This document shows positions 43,165-52,753 of a stretch of DNA of 64,000 bases, in pieces. How positions within the stretch are numbered: position 1 is the stretch's first letter; the number at the start of each line of letters is the position of its first letter. The stretch is taken from contig DATKGL010000021.1 of assembly GCA_035510795.1 (NCBI GenBank), positions 11,068 to 75,067 of the forward strand, written 5' to 3'. The translations under genes and the position numbers were made by a program. The DNA comes from DATKGL01 sp035510795. GTDB taxonomy: Bacteria; Patescibacteriota; Saccharimonadia; Saccharimonadales; UBA4665. The notes below the pieces were generated by a model. That model worked only from the letters and a program-made list of their open reading frames with translations. It made no database searches and was not told the origin of the DNA.

Positions 43165-43362
43165 ATGGCTGGAACAGTCGCTGGCGGCAAAGCCGCTGCA
43201 TCAACTAACAAAGCTAAATACGGCTCTAATTTTTATGCAAAAATTGGTTCAATTGGCGGCAAGAAAGGCCACACTGGTGGTTTTTACGCTAATCGCGAAC
43301 TAGCAAGATTAGCAGGCGCAAAAGGTGGTCGAATTTCTCGACGCACCAAAAAAGCTGCTTAA
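43165..43362 (+). CDS. KGG-repeat small basic protein (stress-protein-like)
   Basis: 65 aa, rich in Gly, Ala, Lys. KIGSIGGKKGHTGGFYANRELARLAGAKGG carries the (K)GG repeats seen in small general-stress/plasmid-type KGG proteins. Strong AAGGAGG 9 nt before the ATG. Followed by a hairpin with a T run (43382-43412). Role not established; probably abundant and nucleic-acid-associated. Confidence 0.8.
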   Translation: MAGTVAGGKAAASTNKAKYGSNFYAKIGSIGGKKGHTGGFYANRELARLAGAKGGRISRRTKKAA

Positions 43363-43375
43363 TTAAATAAGCTTG

Positions 43376-43873
43376 TTAGATAAAAATCGTCTGACTTAGG
43401 TCGGACGATTTTTTATTTAACCTTTCTAGTTGTCGATATGGTCGACAAAACCGGGAAGTTGACACGCTCCACTCGGTATGGCAGTTAAAGCACTTATATT
43501 TTGACGGAGAGATCTGCAAACTGACATTTCCGCAAATCGGACATTTGCTTCTTCGATGAAGCCAATCCCTATAGGTATCCAAACAGTTTTGAACATGTTC
43601 GTTATCGATTTTTATGTCATATTGGTGGCCTAATTTCTGTGCCTCATCCCAAGCTGCAGCTTCAAGTTGAACTAACTCAAAATCTGAAGAATATATTAAA
43701 TGGCCAAGTTTAGCGTGCCCTAGCTCATGCAACAAAGCCCAAACACCGAATTCCGTGTCATCTCTGGGGTCGTAAAATATTTTTTGCTTTTTTGGGGACC
43801 AGCAAAATGAATTACTAGCCTCAAAAGATACTTCAGGGTAATTCTTAGCTAACTTTTTTATAAATTTATCCAT
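43376..43873 (-). CDS. Zinc metallopeptidase-like protein with C-terminal zinc ribbon
   Basis: 165 aa. HELGHAKLGH gives an HExxH zinc site (about 49-53) in an ImmA/IrrE-like setting (FGVWALLHELGHA; LEAAAWDEA supplies a Glu ligand). The C-terminal part has CPIC and CFNC, a rubredoxin-like zinc ribbon. Such proteins often cleave repressors. It overlaps the ROK kinase gene by 8 bp; there is no neighbouring HTH repressor gene. Confidence 0.75.
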   Translation of the reverse strand: MDKFIKKLAKNYPEVSFEASNSFCWSPKKQKIFYDPRDDTEFGVWALLHELGHAKLGHLIYSSDFELVQLEAAAWDEAQKLGHQYDIKIDNEHVQNCLDTYRDWLHRRSKCPICGNVSLQISPSKYKCFNCHTEWSVSTSRFCRPYRQLERLNKKSSDLSQTIFI

Positions 43874-44678
43874 AATTTGCCTTGGCTAAGTCATAGCAAC
43901 CATATAAGACTGCCTCTGATGGGCGTTGAGCTTTAATAATCGGCGGAATTGGCGCAAGTGCGTTATCGTAATGCCTCAGATCACTAACTAAAAACTTCGA
44001 AAATCTATCAAAATAACTGCCGGCACCACCACCGATAATGATTACTCCCGGTTGAATAATCGGAATAAGATCAAGCAACCCTTCGGCAATGTTGGCAGCA
44101 ACTAAATGCCAACTTTTTTGGTCATGAATATCGTGCGCTTGTTTACCGAAGTGTTTGACTATTGCACTGCCTGAAGCAAACTTCTCCCATTTTTCGGGTC
44201 GTCCGTCATGTTCAAGAATAATCTGACCCGCTTCAGAATCAATAAACTCCGGATCAATTTCCTTATTCGTAATTATGCCGCTCCCAATCCCGGTGCTGAT
44301 AGTCAGATAGAGGACTTTGTTGTATTTATGCTTAACCAGCATAGCCTCTGATAAACCTGCTAAATTGGCATCGTTTTCAATCAGAACAGGGCAGCCAACA
44401 ATTTTATGAATATCTCTTCGCAGCGGTACTCTACGCCAGGCTAAATTACCAAAACTGATCGCAACGCCATTTTTGCGATCAATTTTACCTGGTACTCCAA
44501 CTCCGGCCGCAATAAACTCTCGCGTTGATAATTTATCTATGGTCTCGCGCAGCGATTTAATGAAATCTGGATATTTTTCTGGGGTTGGAATTTTATGATG
44601 TTCTTCAATTACGCCATCTCTATTCAGGCGAGCCACATACGTCTTAGTTCCCCCAATATCTATACCCAAATACATCAA
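43866..44678 (-). CDS. ROK-family sugar kinase
   Basis: 270 aa. LGIDIGGTKTYVA (phosphate-binding), GVGVPGKID, ENDANLAGLSEA, LTISTGIGSGIITN and IIIGGGAG are ROK/glucokinase signatures. The usual ROK zinc motif (CxCGxxGC) is absent; EAGQIILEHDGRPEKWEKFASG stands there. Substrate probably glucose, N-acetylmannosamine or a similar hexose; not determinable here. Confidence 0.88.
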   Translation of the reverse strand: MMYLGIDIGGTKTYVARLNRDGVIEEHHKIPTPEKYPDFIKSLRETIDKLSTREFIAAGVGVPGKIDRKNGVAISFGNLAWRRVPLRRDIHKIVGCPVLIENDANLAGLSEAMLVKHKYNKVLYLTISTGIGSGIITNKEIDPEFIDSEAGQIILEHDGRPEKWEKFASGSAIVKHFGKQAHDIHDQKSWHLVAANIAEGLLDLIPIIQPGVIIIGGGAGSYFDRFSKFLVSDLRHYDNALAPIPPIIKAQRPSEAVLYGCYDLAKANYG

Positions 44679-44735
44679 ATTTAGTTTAGCATAGCGGTTA
44701 GTATTAAAGAATCTGTGGTTACGATATTGACCCCT

Positions 44736-44764
44736 TTGACTATCTTGTAGATTCCAGATATAAT
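44736..44764 (+). promoter_or_regulatory. Promoter of rpsA-infB
   Basis: TTGACT (44736-44741), 17-bp spacer, TATAAT (44759-44764). Confidence 0.75.
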
Positions 44765-44847
44765 TGAAGTTAACTTGCGGGGGGGTTGGTTAATCTTTTG
44801 AGAACAAGCCCTTGCTAGAAATACATTTTGAAGGAGGCATGGAGTTC

Positions 44848-45945
44848 ATGCCAAAGAAAACAACTGCAAATTTAACGATGGATCAACTGCTTGAGACAAG
44901 TACGCTCAACGCGCTTAAGGTTGGTGATACGGTCGAAGCAATGATAACATCTGTAAAAAAACATGAATTATGGGTCGATCTTGGCCCCAATGGTATTGGC
45001 GTTGTCATGAGACGAGAAATTGGCGGCGGCCAAAACCTAGAAGTCGGGGAGAAGGTAACTGTAAGTGTAGTCGATCCCGAACTCGAAGAAGGGTACGCAT
45101 TACTCAGTATGCGCCGAGCCGTTAAAGATCGGGGATGGGATGAGCTGCAACGTCTTTTTGACGAACAGGAAATAGTCGATATTATGCCATATGACGCTAA
45201 CAGAGGCGGACTGTTGGTCGAGCTTGAAGGGATTCGAGGATTCTTGCCGGTTTCCCAATTAGCGACCGCCCATTACCCGCGCGTTTCAAGCGCCGATAAA
45301 GACGAAATCCTTCAGAAACTGCACGCTTTAATCAATAAGCCAATTAGAGTCAGAATTCTTGATGTTAGCCGTAAAGACAATAAACTGATCTTCTCAGAAA
45401 AAGAAGCAACCAAAGATGATATGCAGGCTCGATTAACCAGTCTTAAGATCGGCGATGTTGTAGAAGGCATAGTTACCGGTGTTATTGACTTCGGGGCATT
45501 CATTAATGTTGATGGCATTGAGGGTCTGATCCACATTTCTGAGATTTCCTGGGAGAGGGTTGAAGATCCGCGCAACTATCTCAAAGTCGGCGAGAGCGTT
45601 AAAGCTAAAATTATCGCCATCGACAAAGACAGGCTAAGCTTAAGCCTTAAGCAAATGAGCGAAGATCCCTGGCTGAAGGAAGTTAAAGCATTCAATAAGG
45701 GTGATACAGTCGAAGGGAAAATTACCAGGATTACGCCGTTTGGCGCTTTTGTTCAGCTTAGTCCCTCGGTCGAAGCACTGGTTCATGTATCGGAGATGAG
45801 CGACAAAAACGATGATAACGTCGATCCGGAAAAGATATTTCAGCTCAACGAAAAGAAAAGCTTCAAAGTATTGGACATTGATCTAGACACCCGCAAAATT
45901 GCATTAAGTTTAAAAGATACCAAACCCAAGGCTAAAAAATCCTAA
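44848..45945 (+). CDS. rpsA: 30S ribosomal protein S1, four S1 domains
   Basis: 365 aa from ATG 44848, with AAGGAGG 10 nt upstream (ATG 44839 is too close). Four S1/OB repeats: about 20-90, 105-175, 190-260, 275-350 (GDVVEGIVTGVIDFGAFINV; GDTVEGKITRITPFGAFVQL). E. coli S1 has six; four is usual in reduced genomes. Binds mRNA and aids initiation. Followed by infB. Confidence 0.93.
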   Translation: MPKKTTANLTMDQLLETSTLNALKVGDTVEAMITSVKKHELWVDLGPNGIGVVMRREIGGGQNLEVGEKVTVSVVDPELEEGYALLSMRRAVKDRGWDELQRLFDEQEIVDIMPYDANRGGLLVELEGIRGFLPVSQLATAHYPRVSSADKDEILQKLHALINKPIRVRILDVSRKDNKLIFSEKEATKDDMQARLTSLKIGDVVEGIVTGVIDFGAFINVDGIEGLIHISEISWERVEDPRNYLKVGESVKAKIIAIDKDRLSLSLKQMSEDPWLKEVKAFNKGDTVEGKITRITPFGAFVQLSPSVEALVHVSEMSDKNDDNVDPEKIFQLNEKKSFKVLDIDLDTRKIALSLKDTKPKAKKS

Positions 45946-46002
45946 AGTTACATCCATATGTAAAGTAATAATTAACCGACAGGGTCAGAAAGGAGTGTCC
46001 AA

Positions 46003-47769
46003 ATGGCACAATCAATAGAAATCGAAGAACATATTACAGTTGGCACTCTAGCAGAAAAACTCATGATGCCTGTCAGTCGATTAATTACCGAATTGATGAA
46101 AAATGGCGTCATGGCTACCGTTAATGAACGGATTGACTTTGACACGGCCCAAATAATCATTAATGAACTAGGTCTTGAGGTTGAGCTCACCAGAAAAGAA
46201 GACACTGACTCGATTATCCCAAGGACTAAAAAATCCTATGGCGATAACGAACGAAGCGTACCCAGGCCGCCAGTAGTTGCAGTAATGGGGCACGTTGACC
46301 ACGGCAAAACCAGTCTGCTAGATGTTATAAGGGGTGCTAAGGTGGCCGAAAGCGAAGCCGGAGGTATCACCCAGCACATTTCCGCCTATCAAATTACCTA
46401 TAATAACCGTCCGATAACGTTTCTTGATACACCCGGGCATGAAGCTTTCGCTACAATTCGAGAACACGGCGCGCACCTGACAGATATAGCAGTTATTGTT
46501 ATCGCTGCCGATGATGGAGTTAAGCCCCAGACCGTTGAAGCGATTCGTTTTGCCCGTAAAGCTGGCGTAAAAATGATTGTCGCAATTACTAAAATCGATA
46601 AGCCCGAAGCTGATGCGAATCGAATCAAGCAACAGCTTACCGAGCACAAATTACTAGCTGAGGAGTGGGGCGGGGATACTGTGATCGTGGAAGTGTCAGC
46701 CAAAGCCAACAAAGGTATCAATAACCTGCTGGATATGATCCAACTGGTAGCCGACGTGGAAGATCTCAGAGCTGAAGTTGATGTCCCGGCAATCGGTTTG
46801 ATCATAGAAGCCAACACCGAACCAGGGCGGGGGCCGGCAGCACATGCTTTAATTGAAAACGGCACCCTAAAACGGGGTGATTTCATTACTACCGGATCAA
46901 CCTACGCTAAAGTCCGTAACCTAGAGTCTGCAGCCGGCGTGCCGATTCTTAGCGCTACACCATCAATGCCAGTTATAATAACTGGTTTTAAATCCTTGCC
47001 GGAGTTTGGCGATGAATTTGAAGTAGTTGCCAATGAACATCTCGCTAAGTCCCGCGCTAACACCGAAAAAATTAAAAAGAACACCATTAATGGGCGTTTA
47101 GACCTGGATAGCATTGATTTGATCAAAATTATTAACCGATCCAATCAGTTAGAAACCTATGACGTGATTATCAAAGCCGACGTCCAGGGTTCATTAACGT
47201 CGGTACTGGACAGTTTGAAGGCACTCGAAACAGATGAAGTTGCAGTTAAAGCCATTGGTAGCGGTGTGGGTTTGGTCAATGAAAACGATGTTCAGCTAGC
47301 GCACGGTAGCAACGCCGTGATTTATGCCTTTAATGCCAGCGTACCGACCAACGTTAAACGACTAGCTAACCGCGATAAAGTCGTGATTCACGAGTACAAG
47401 ATTATCTATGAACTGATTGATGATATTCGGGCAGAGTTAAGCCAAATGCTCTCACCAGAAATCATTGAAACTGACCTGGGTAAATTAAGGGTCAAAGCGA
47501 TATTTAAAACCACTAAATCTGAAGTTATTTGCGGCGGTGAAGTAATAGCCGGTAAACTAGCGGTTCCGGCTCAAGCAAAAATTACGCGAGCCAAGAAACA
47601 AATTGCCGAAGTCGAGGTCACGAACCTCAAGCGTGGACCGCAGGACGTTAAAGAGGTTGAAAAAGGTGAGATGTGCGGAATTAGCCTGAAAACTGAAAAA
47701 AAGATTAATCTGTTAGAGGGCGATATTTTAGGACTGTTTAAACGGGAATCGATTGAACGAAAGCTTTGA
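46003..47769 (+). CDS. infB: Translation initiation factor IF-2
   Basis: 588 aa, start supported by AAAGGAG. A short N-terminal IF2-N domain (about 8-60), then a GTPase domain (MGHVDHGKTSLLD G1, DTPGHEAF G3, TKIDKP G4), domain II and C-terminal domains III/IV (VIIKADVQGSLTSV; ICGGEVIAGKLAVPAQ). The long N-terminal region of many IF-2s is absent. Delivers fMet-tRNA to the 30S subunit. Confidence 0.97.
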   Translation: MAQSIEIEEHITVGTLAEKLMMPVSRLITELMKNGVMATVNERIDFDTAQIIINELGLEVELTRKEDTDSIIPRTKKSYGDNERSVPRPPVVAVMGHVDHGKTSLLDVIRGAKVAESEAGGITQHISAYQITYNNRPITFLDTPGHEAFATIREHGAHLTDIAVIVIAADDGVKPQTVEAIRFARKAGVKMIVAITKIDKPEADANRIKQQLTEHKLLAEEWGGDTVIVEVSAKANKGINNLLDMIQLVADVEDLRAEVDVPAIGLIIEANTEPGRGPAAHALIENGTLKRGDFITTGSTYAKVRNLESAAGVPILSATPSMPVIITGFKSLPEFGDEFEVVANEHLAKSRANTEKIKKNTINGRLDLDSIDLIKIINRSNQLETYDVIIKADVQGSLTSVLDSLKALETDEVAVKAIGSGVGLVNENDVQLAHGSNAVIYAFNASVPTNVKRLANRDKVVIHEYKIIYELIDDIRAELSQMLSPEIIETDLGKLRVKAIFKTTKSEVICGGEVIAGKLAVPAQAKITRAKKQIAEVEVTNLKRGPQDVKEVEKGEMCGISLKTEKKINLLEGDILGLFKRESIERKL

Positions 47770-47805
47770 TAGGCAAGGCTGTTTAAGCTAAAATGGTATA
47801 ACAAT

Positions 47806-48210
47806 ATGGCATTTACACTTGACTACAACACACTTGACGAACTAGGCTTGGGGCAATTACCGCCCGAAGAGAAGAAAGCTATGCTAACGCACATACTCGA
47901 GACGCTCGAGATGAGAGTCGGGACTAATTTAGCCAGCCGGATGTCAGATGAGCAGTTAAGCGACTTTGAGCGATTAATGCCGCTAGAAACTGATTCGGCC
48001 GAGATCGCTAAAAATAAAGAGAAATCAGCCTTGAGCTGGCTGGAAACGAACTTCCCTAACTACAAAGAGGTTGTAAAATCCGAGTTAGACAGTCTGAAAC
48101 AAGAAATTCAAGCTTCTAGCGCCCAGATACTTGCTGCTTCCCAACAAGCCCAATCCAACCAAGTCGGCTCGCCACTGCCTCCGCAGCCAGATAATACTCA
48201 GCAATTTTAA
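47806..48210 (+). CDS. DUF5663-like protein
   Basis: 134 aa. Residues 8-95 (LDELGLGQLPPEEKKAMLTHILETLEMRVG, then MSDEQLSDFERLM) match the helical DUF5663 pattern common in CPR bacteria. Gln/Pro-rich tail. Follows infB; its TAA overlaps the fmt stop through TTAA. Confidence 0.7.
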   Translation: MAFTLDYNTLDELGLGQLPPEEKKAMLTHILETLEMRVGTNLASRMSDEQLSDFERLMPLETDSAEIAKNKEKSALSWLETNFPNYKEVVKSELDSLKQEIQASSAQILAASQQAQSNQVGSPLPPQPDNTQQF

Positions 48211-49115
48211 CTCAAAGATACTCTATAACCAGCCAGGAAGGCCTCGGCGGTCATTAGCGGCTTACCGGCCGGCTTAAGACATAAAACTTCAAGAGCCTCG
48301 TCTGAGCAGTAAATAACCAGATGTTTTTTATCTGACAAATCGATTGTCCCCGGCTCGCCAGAGCTGTTAATTATCTTAGCTTTGGTGATAATAACTTCAT
48401 GGCTCCCCAATAACGTGTAGCTCTTTGGCCAATCGATATAAGCTCTAATCTCACGCTCGATTTGTTTAGCTGGCTTGCGCCAATCAATCCGACCATCATC
48501 TTTGGTTATTTTTCTTGAATATGTAGGGGTTAGCGATGAATTCTGGGGATATGGTTTGATCGCTCCGGCGACATACTTTGGCACAACGGAGCAAAGTAAT
48601 TCGCCACTAAGAGAGATTAACGCTTGAGTTAATTCCGGGGTCGTTAAATCCGGCTGGATGTCATATTCTTTTTGGGCAAGCAGATAACCTTCGTCTAGTT
48701 CGGGATTTATTAACATCAGACTGACTCCAGTTTTAGATTGGCCGCTTAAAATTGCAAATGTAATCGGATCAGCGCCTCGCCACTGAGGTAGTAGAGAGAA
48801 GTGGCTATTAATGATTCCTTGAGGAAAAGAGTTAATCACCTTAGGGCTAACAATGATCCCGTAATCAATTAATATGCCCAACTGGCTGTCAAATGGGTTG
48901 TTGTCGAACAAAAGGTCCAGAGCAGCTCTATTAGGGGCCAGGAACAACTTCAGTCCATGATGTGATGCTAGGGCCTCAACTAAATTTGGGTTTTTGCTAT
49001 CGCCGGGTTTCGTAATAACCGCCTCAAAACTAAAATGATTCAACAAATCCGACAAAGCCTCGGCGGCCACCGGTCCGCTACCGAAGAAAATCACTTGATT
49101 CGACATCTTTGTCAT
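48207..49115 (-). CDS. fmt: Methionyl-tRNA formyltransferase
   Basis: 302 aa from ATG 49115, chosen for GGAG 7 nt upstream. VIFFGSGPVAAEAL, the catalytic region INSHFSLLPQWRGADPI and KITKDDGRIDW are characteristic. Overlaps def by 38 bp, so fMet formation and removal are coupled in one operon (priA, def, fmt order). Confidence 0.95.
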   Translation of the reverse strand: MTKMSNQVIFFGSGPVAAEALSDLLNHFSFEAVITKPGDSKNPNLVEALASHHGLKLFLAPNRAALDLLFDNNPFDSQLGILIDYGIIVSPKVINSFPQGIINSHFSLLPQWRGADPITFAILSGQSKTGVSLMLINPELDEGYLLAQKEYDIQPDLTTPELTQALISLSGELLCSVVPKYVAGAIKPYPQNSSLTPTYSRKITKDDGRIDWRKPAKQIEREIRAYIDWPKSYTLLGSHEVIITKAKIINSSGEPGTIDLSDKKHLVIYCSDEALEVLCLKPAGKPLMTAEAFLAGYRVSLS

Positions 49116-49653
49116 GTATTTGCTCCAATTGTCCATCCTTAGTTAACTTAAAGAAAGCATTCTCGTTTTTCTTAATATGATCAACAAAAGTAATACCGTT
49201 GGTATGGTCGATCTCGTGCTGCAGAACCCTGGCTAAAAATCCCTCAGCCGTAATCCTGAATTCCTTACCGTTTAGACCCCTGGCTTTTACTCTAACCTTT
49301 GAATAGCGAGGCACTTTACCATATATATCTTGAACGCTAAGGCAGCCCTCAAAATCTTCTTCCTCGTCACCCTCATATTTAGTAATAACCGGATTGATCA
49401 ATACGGTAAATGATTTATCATCTTTGTTGTCATAATTATTACGAACAATAATGATTCTCAACGGTTGGTTAATTTGAATTGCCGCCAAAGCCACGCCCAC
49501 TTCATGTTCGCGGCTTGCTTCCCATTCCAAAACTGTTTTTTCCATTTGGCTGATTATTTTTTTAACATAAGCATCTATTAAACCGACTTTTTTGGAGCGG
49601 ACTCTTAGTCCGGGATTCGGCAGGTAGATGATTAGATCTTTGGCTTTAGACAT
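49078..49653 (-). CDS. def: Peptide deformylase
   Basis: 191 aa. The three motifs are present in variant form: GVALAAIQI (usually GxGLAAxQ), EGCLSV, and HEIDHTNG with HExxH. Removes the formyl group from nascent N-termini. Confidence 0.95.
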   Translation of the reverse strand: MSKAKDLIIYLPNPGLRVRSKKVGLIDAYVKKIISQMEKTVLEWEASREHEVGVALAAIQINQPLRIIIVRNNYDNKDDKSFTVLINPVITKYEGDEEEDFEGCLSVQDIYGKVPRYSKVRVKARGLNGKEFRITAEGFLARVLQHEIDHTNGITFVDHIKKNENAFFKLTKDGQLEQIHDKDVESSDFLR

Positions 49654-49692
49654 GCTATATAAGTATATTACTTTGTTGACAGAAAATAAATA

Positions 49693-51636
49693 TTACAACA
49701 AATTATTTGGATCAATATCATGAATCCAGCCGGCTGGCAGTTGATTGATGATGTCCAGCAGAACCTGTCTTTGTTTGGACTTGATAACTATCTGCCAGTC
49801 ATAAAATTTACCGTTTTTTTCATGAAAAGCAGGCGAAGGGTGACTTATATTCACTCCTGTAAAACTACGGCTGAGGTCTCGAAAAAGAACATCCGCCGCC
49901 GTCTCGGCGGCTTTCTGGCTTGTCCGATGATTGCGTAATTTTACGATGTAACAAAAGGGTGGGAAATTATACGTTTGCCGCTGATCCAGCTCGTTGTGGT
50001 AAAAACTTAGCCAATCTCGGTTCAAGGCCGCCAGCAGGATTGGGCTTTGTGGCGAATATGTTTGGATAATGGCTTCACTATCCCGATGCCCCCTACCGAT
50101 CCGTCCCACAACCTGAGTAATGATCTGGTAGAATTTTTCTTGAGCTTTATAATCGGGGATGTAGAGACTCGAATCGGCCAATACCATGCCGACCAGGCTA
50201 AGCTTAGGCAGATCCAGCCCCTTTCCCAGGGTTTGGGTACCAACAATTATATCTATATCTCCTCTAAGAACGGCTTCGTAGTTCTCCTCCAGGCGCTCAA
50301 TTTTTTTATTATCTCCGTCAAACCTGGCAATTGTTGCTTGCGGGAATAGTTTTGTTAATTCATCTACCACAGCTTTGGTGCCGATACTTCTTAAAATTAT
50401 ATTTGTATTATGGCAGAGAGGGCAATTAGTCAGGGCTGGTTGCTTGAAGCTACAAATATGGCATCTTAAGAGGTGCAAATCGCCGTGATAGACGAGCGGA
50501 AGATCACAATTAGGGCAAAGCGCCTGCCAGCCACAACTGTCGCATATAACTACGCGTGATGTTCCGCGGCGGTTTAGGAAGATTAACGACTGCTCATGCT
50601 TCATCAAAGTAGTTTTAAGGCTAGAAATTAATTGGTCGGACAAAAACCGACTTTTTGAAAATGATTGCTTATCTTTTAAATCAACAATCTCAACTTTAAC
50701 AGAGAAGACTTTGTTCGGTTGGGCTGCTAGCTGAGTCATTTCCAAAATAGAATTACTTTTTTGTTCAGCTACATAATAGTCAACTATGTCCGGTGTGGCC
50801 GAGCCCAAAACAACCATTGCATTATGTAGTTGTCCTAATTTGGCCGCCACCCTGACAGTTTGATAGCGAGGAGCTTGCTCTTGCTTGTAGGCATTTTCAT
50901 GAGATTCATCGATGATTATTACACCTATGTTTTTGAGCGGGCTAAATAAAGCTGATCGGGGTCCAATTACCACAACTGGTGATTTAGCAAAGATGATCTT
51001 CAGCCAGTTAGCCCGCCTCTGGGGCGGAGATAGGTGGGAATGGAACAAAATAACGTTATCGCCAAAGACTGACTTAAAACTGCTGTAAAGTTGGGCCGTT
51101 AAGCCTATCTCAGGTGTTAGCACAATACTGGATTTGTTTGCCCGGTAGGCCCGATAGACCAGTTCTTGGTAGACTCTGGTTTTGCCGCTGCCAGTCTCGC
51201 CCCGCAGAATATATGTTCCGGGCTGAGTAAGGTGCTCTAAGACTTGTTGTTGCTCAGTTGTAGGCTTTGGCAAGGACTTGAGCTTTGGGTGACTAGATTT
51301 AAAGCTAGGTTTATCGCCAATATCGTTAATAATATTTGCCGGCAGAAATTGTCTGGCGACTAGGCCCAGCGAAGACGGATAGTAGTTGCTAAGCCAGAGC
51401 AGAAGATTAATTGATTGGCTGGAAATAGCCGGCAAAGCCAATACGCGGCTTACCGGCTTAATATTCTTAGTCTCGCTAGTTTCGGATCGAGCTTGAACAA
51501 TACCTAAAACTTGCTGATTTCTTAGGGGTACTACGACAATCTGGCCGACCGGTAAGGCTTTTTTGCCGCTATAGCTGAGAAGGTGACTACCGTGATAATA
51601 CTGACTGGCAACAATAACCTCATAGACATATCTCAT
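49693..51636 (-). CDS. priA: Primosomal helicase PriA
   Basis: About 647 aa from ATG 51636 (TTG 18 nt upstream possible). GETGSGKTRVY (Walker A), VIIDESHENAYKQ (DEAH box), zinc-binding Cys pairs (CDSC, CPNC, CHIC, CPLC), and VGTQTLGKGLDLPKL and VGRIGRG helicase motifs. Restarts stalled replication forks. A -10 TATAAT lies on the minus strand at 51683-51688. Confidence 0.95.
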   Translation of the reverse strand: MRYVYEVIVASQYYHGSHLLSYSGKKALPVGQIVVVPLRNQQVLGIVQARSETSETKNIKPVSRVLALPAISSQSINLLLWLSNYYPSSLGLVARQFLPANIINDIGDKPSFKSSHPKLKSLPKPTTEQQQVLEHLTQPGTYILRGETGSGKTRVYQELVYRAYRANKSSIVLTPEIGLTAQLYSSFKSVFGDNVILFHSHLSPPQRRANWLKIIFAKSPVVVIGPRSALFSPLKNIGVIIIDESHENAYKQEQAPRYQTVRVAAKLGQLHNAMVVLGSATPDIVDYYVAEQKSNSILEMTQLAAQPNKVFSVKVEIVDLKDKQSFSKSRFLSDQLISSLKTTLMKHEQSLIFLNRRGTSRVVICDSCGWQALCPNCDLPLVYHGDLHLLRCHICSFKQPALTNCPLCHNTNIILRSIGTKAVVDELTKLFPQATIARFDGDNKKIERLEENYEAVLRGDIDIIVGTQTLGKGLDLPKLSLVGMVLADSSLYIPDYKAQEKFYQIITQVVGRIGRGHRDSEAIIQTYSPQSPILLAALNRDWLSFYHNELDQRQTYNFPPFCYIVKLRNHRTSQKAAETAADVLFRDLSRSFTGVNISHPSPAFHEKNGKFYDWQIVIKSKQRQVLLDIINQLPAGWIHDIDPNNLL

Positions 51637-51695
51637 AGCACTTATTTTTAACAAATTTTGCTTGAAAAGCTATCAGGAAAACATTATACTAAGTT

Positions 51696-51709
51696 GTAGT
51701 ACAGACTAC
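51696..51709. promoter_or_regulatory. Palindrome between priA and HTH gene
   Basis: GTAGT-ACAG-ACTAC, a perfect 5-bp inverted repeat located between the divergent promoters; a candidate operator for the HTH protein. Confidence 0.4.
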
Positions 51710-51742
51710 GTTGTCTTTAATACAATAATAATTATAAATCAT

Positions 51743-52036
51743 ATGTTAGACGTTTTTATCACCTCAAGAGTTCGAAGAAAAATCATAGTCATCTATGCTA
51801 AATATCCTGATTTTAAGACTCACGTCCGGGGACTAGCTAAACTTATCAAGGAAGATGCCGGCAACATTCAAAGAGAGCTGAAGCGCCTTGAAAAGGTGGG
51901 CTTTCTAATATCTGAAAAACAGGCTAACACCAAAGTCTATTACACCAATAAACAGTTCCCGATATTTAAAGAACTTCAGAGTATTGTATTAAAATCACAA
52001 CGCTCTGCTCAGCAAAAAAAGCAACAGATTCTATAA
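51743..52036 (+). CDS. Small winged-helix transcriptional regulator
   Basis: 97 aa from ATG 51743 (the upstream frame is promoter sequence: TTGTCT-16-TATAAA, ending 4 nt before the ATG). SRVRRKIIVIYAKYPDFKTHVRGLAKLIKEDAGNIQRELKRLEKVGFL is a typical ArsR-like winged helix; NTKVYYTNKQFPIF forms the wing. No metal-binding Cys. Likely autoregulated through the palindrome upstream. Confidence 0.7.
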   Translation: MLDVFITSRVRRKIIVIYAKYPDFKTHVRGLAKLIKEDAGNIQRELKRLEKVGFLISEKQANTKVYYTNKQFPIFKELQSIVLKSQRSAQQKKQQIL

Positions 52037-52078
52037 ACTGCTTGATTAACTGTTCCTATCTGTTTTAAAATAGCTTAT

Positions 52079-52294
52079 ATGATACAGGTGACCCGTAAGG
52101 ATTCTAAAGAATCTCTTGAAAATCTGCTGCGACGATTTAACCGAAAAGTCCAACAGTCTGGAGTGATGTATGCAGTTAAGCAGGCTCAATACTTCGAAAA
52201 GCCGCTAAGCAAGCGTGAACGAAGGCAAAAAGCAATTGTTCGTCGCGCTCGTCGAGCCGTAAAACTCCAGAAGATTAAACTCGGTTTGAAATAG
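52079..52294 (+). CDS. rpsU: 30S ribosomal protein S21
   Basis: 71 aa: MIQVTRKDSKESLENLLRRF, RKVQQSGVMYAVKQ and KPLSKRERRQK are S21 features. First gene of rpsU-yqeY-adk-map-ftsA. Confidence 0.93.
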   Translation: MIQVTRKDSKESLENLLRRFNRKVQQSGVMYAVKQAQYFEKPLSKRERRQKAIVRRARRAVKLQKIKLGLK

Positions 52295-52753
52295 ATGTCG
52301 ATCAAAGAACAGATTGAGCAGGATATAAAAACTGCTCTATTGAGTAGAGACGCCGAGACTGTTAGTGGCCTTCGCAACCTAAAAACAGCTATCCAATATG
52401 CCGAGGTGGACAGAGGACTTCGCGATAGGGGGCTAAATGACGCTCAAGCCGTTGAAATATTGCAACGCGAAGCCAAAAAACGCCAAGAGAGCGCTGATCT
52501 ATATACCCAAGGCAATAACCCGGACAGAGCCACTAAAGAACTCAACGAAAAACGACTGATCGAAAAATATCTGCCGCAACAACTACCAGATGAAGAAATT
52601 AATAAACTTATTGATCAGTCAATAACGGAAATTGGCCAACCCGACATGAGCATAATGGGTAAGGTGATATCCGCAGTCAAGGAGAAAAGTCAGGGCGCAG
52701 CTGATGGGGCGACAATTGCCCGCCTAACCAAAGAAAGGCTTTCTCAGAAGTGA
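52295..52753 (+). CDS. yqeY: GatB/YqeY domain protein
   Basis: 152 aa, ATG directly after the rpsU stop. IKTALLSRDAETVSGLRNLKTAIQYAEV, then AKKRQESADLY and YLPQQLPDEEI match YqeY, a tRNA-amidotransferase-tail-like protein. Commonly next to rpsU. Exact role unknown. Confidence 0.92.
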   Translation: MSIKEQIEQDIKTALLSRDAETVSGLRNLKTAIQYAEVDRGLRDRGLNDAQAVEILQREAKKRQESADLYTQGNNPDRATKELNEKRLIEKYLPQQLPDEEINKLIDQSITEIGQPDMSIMGKVISAVKEKSQGAADGATIARLTKERLSQK

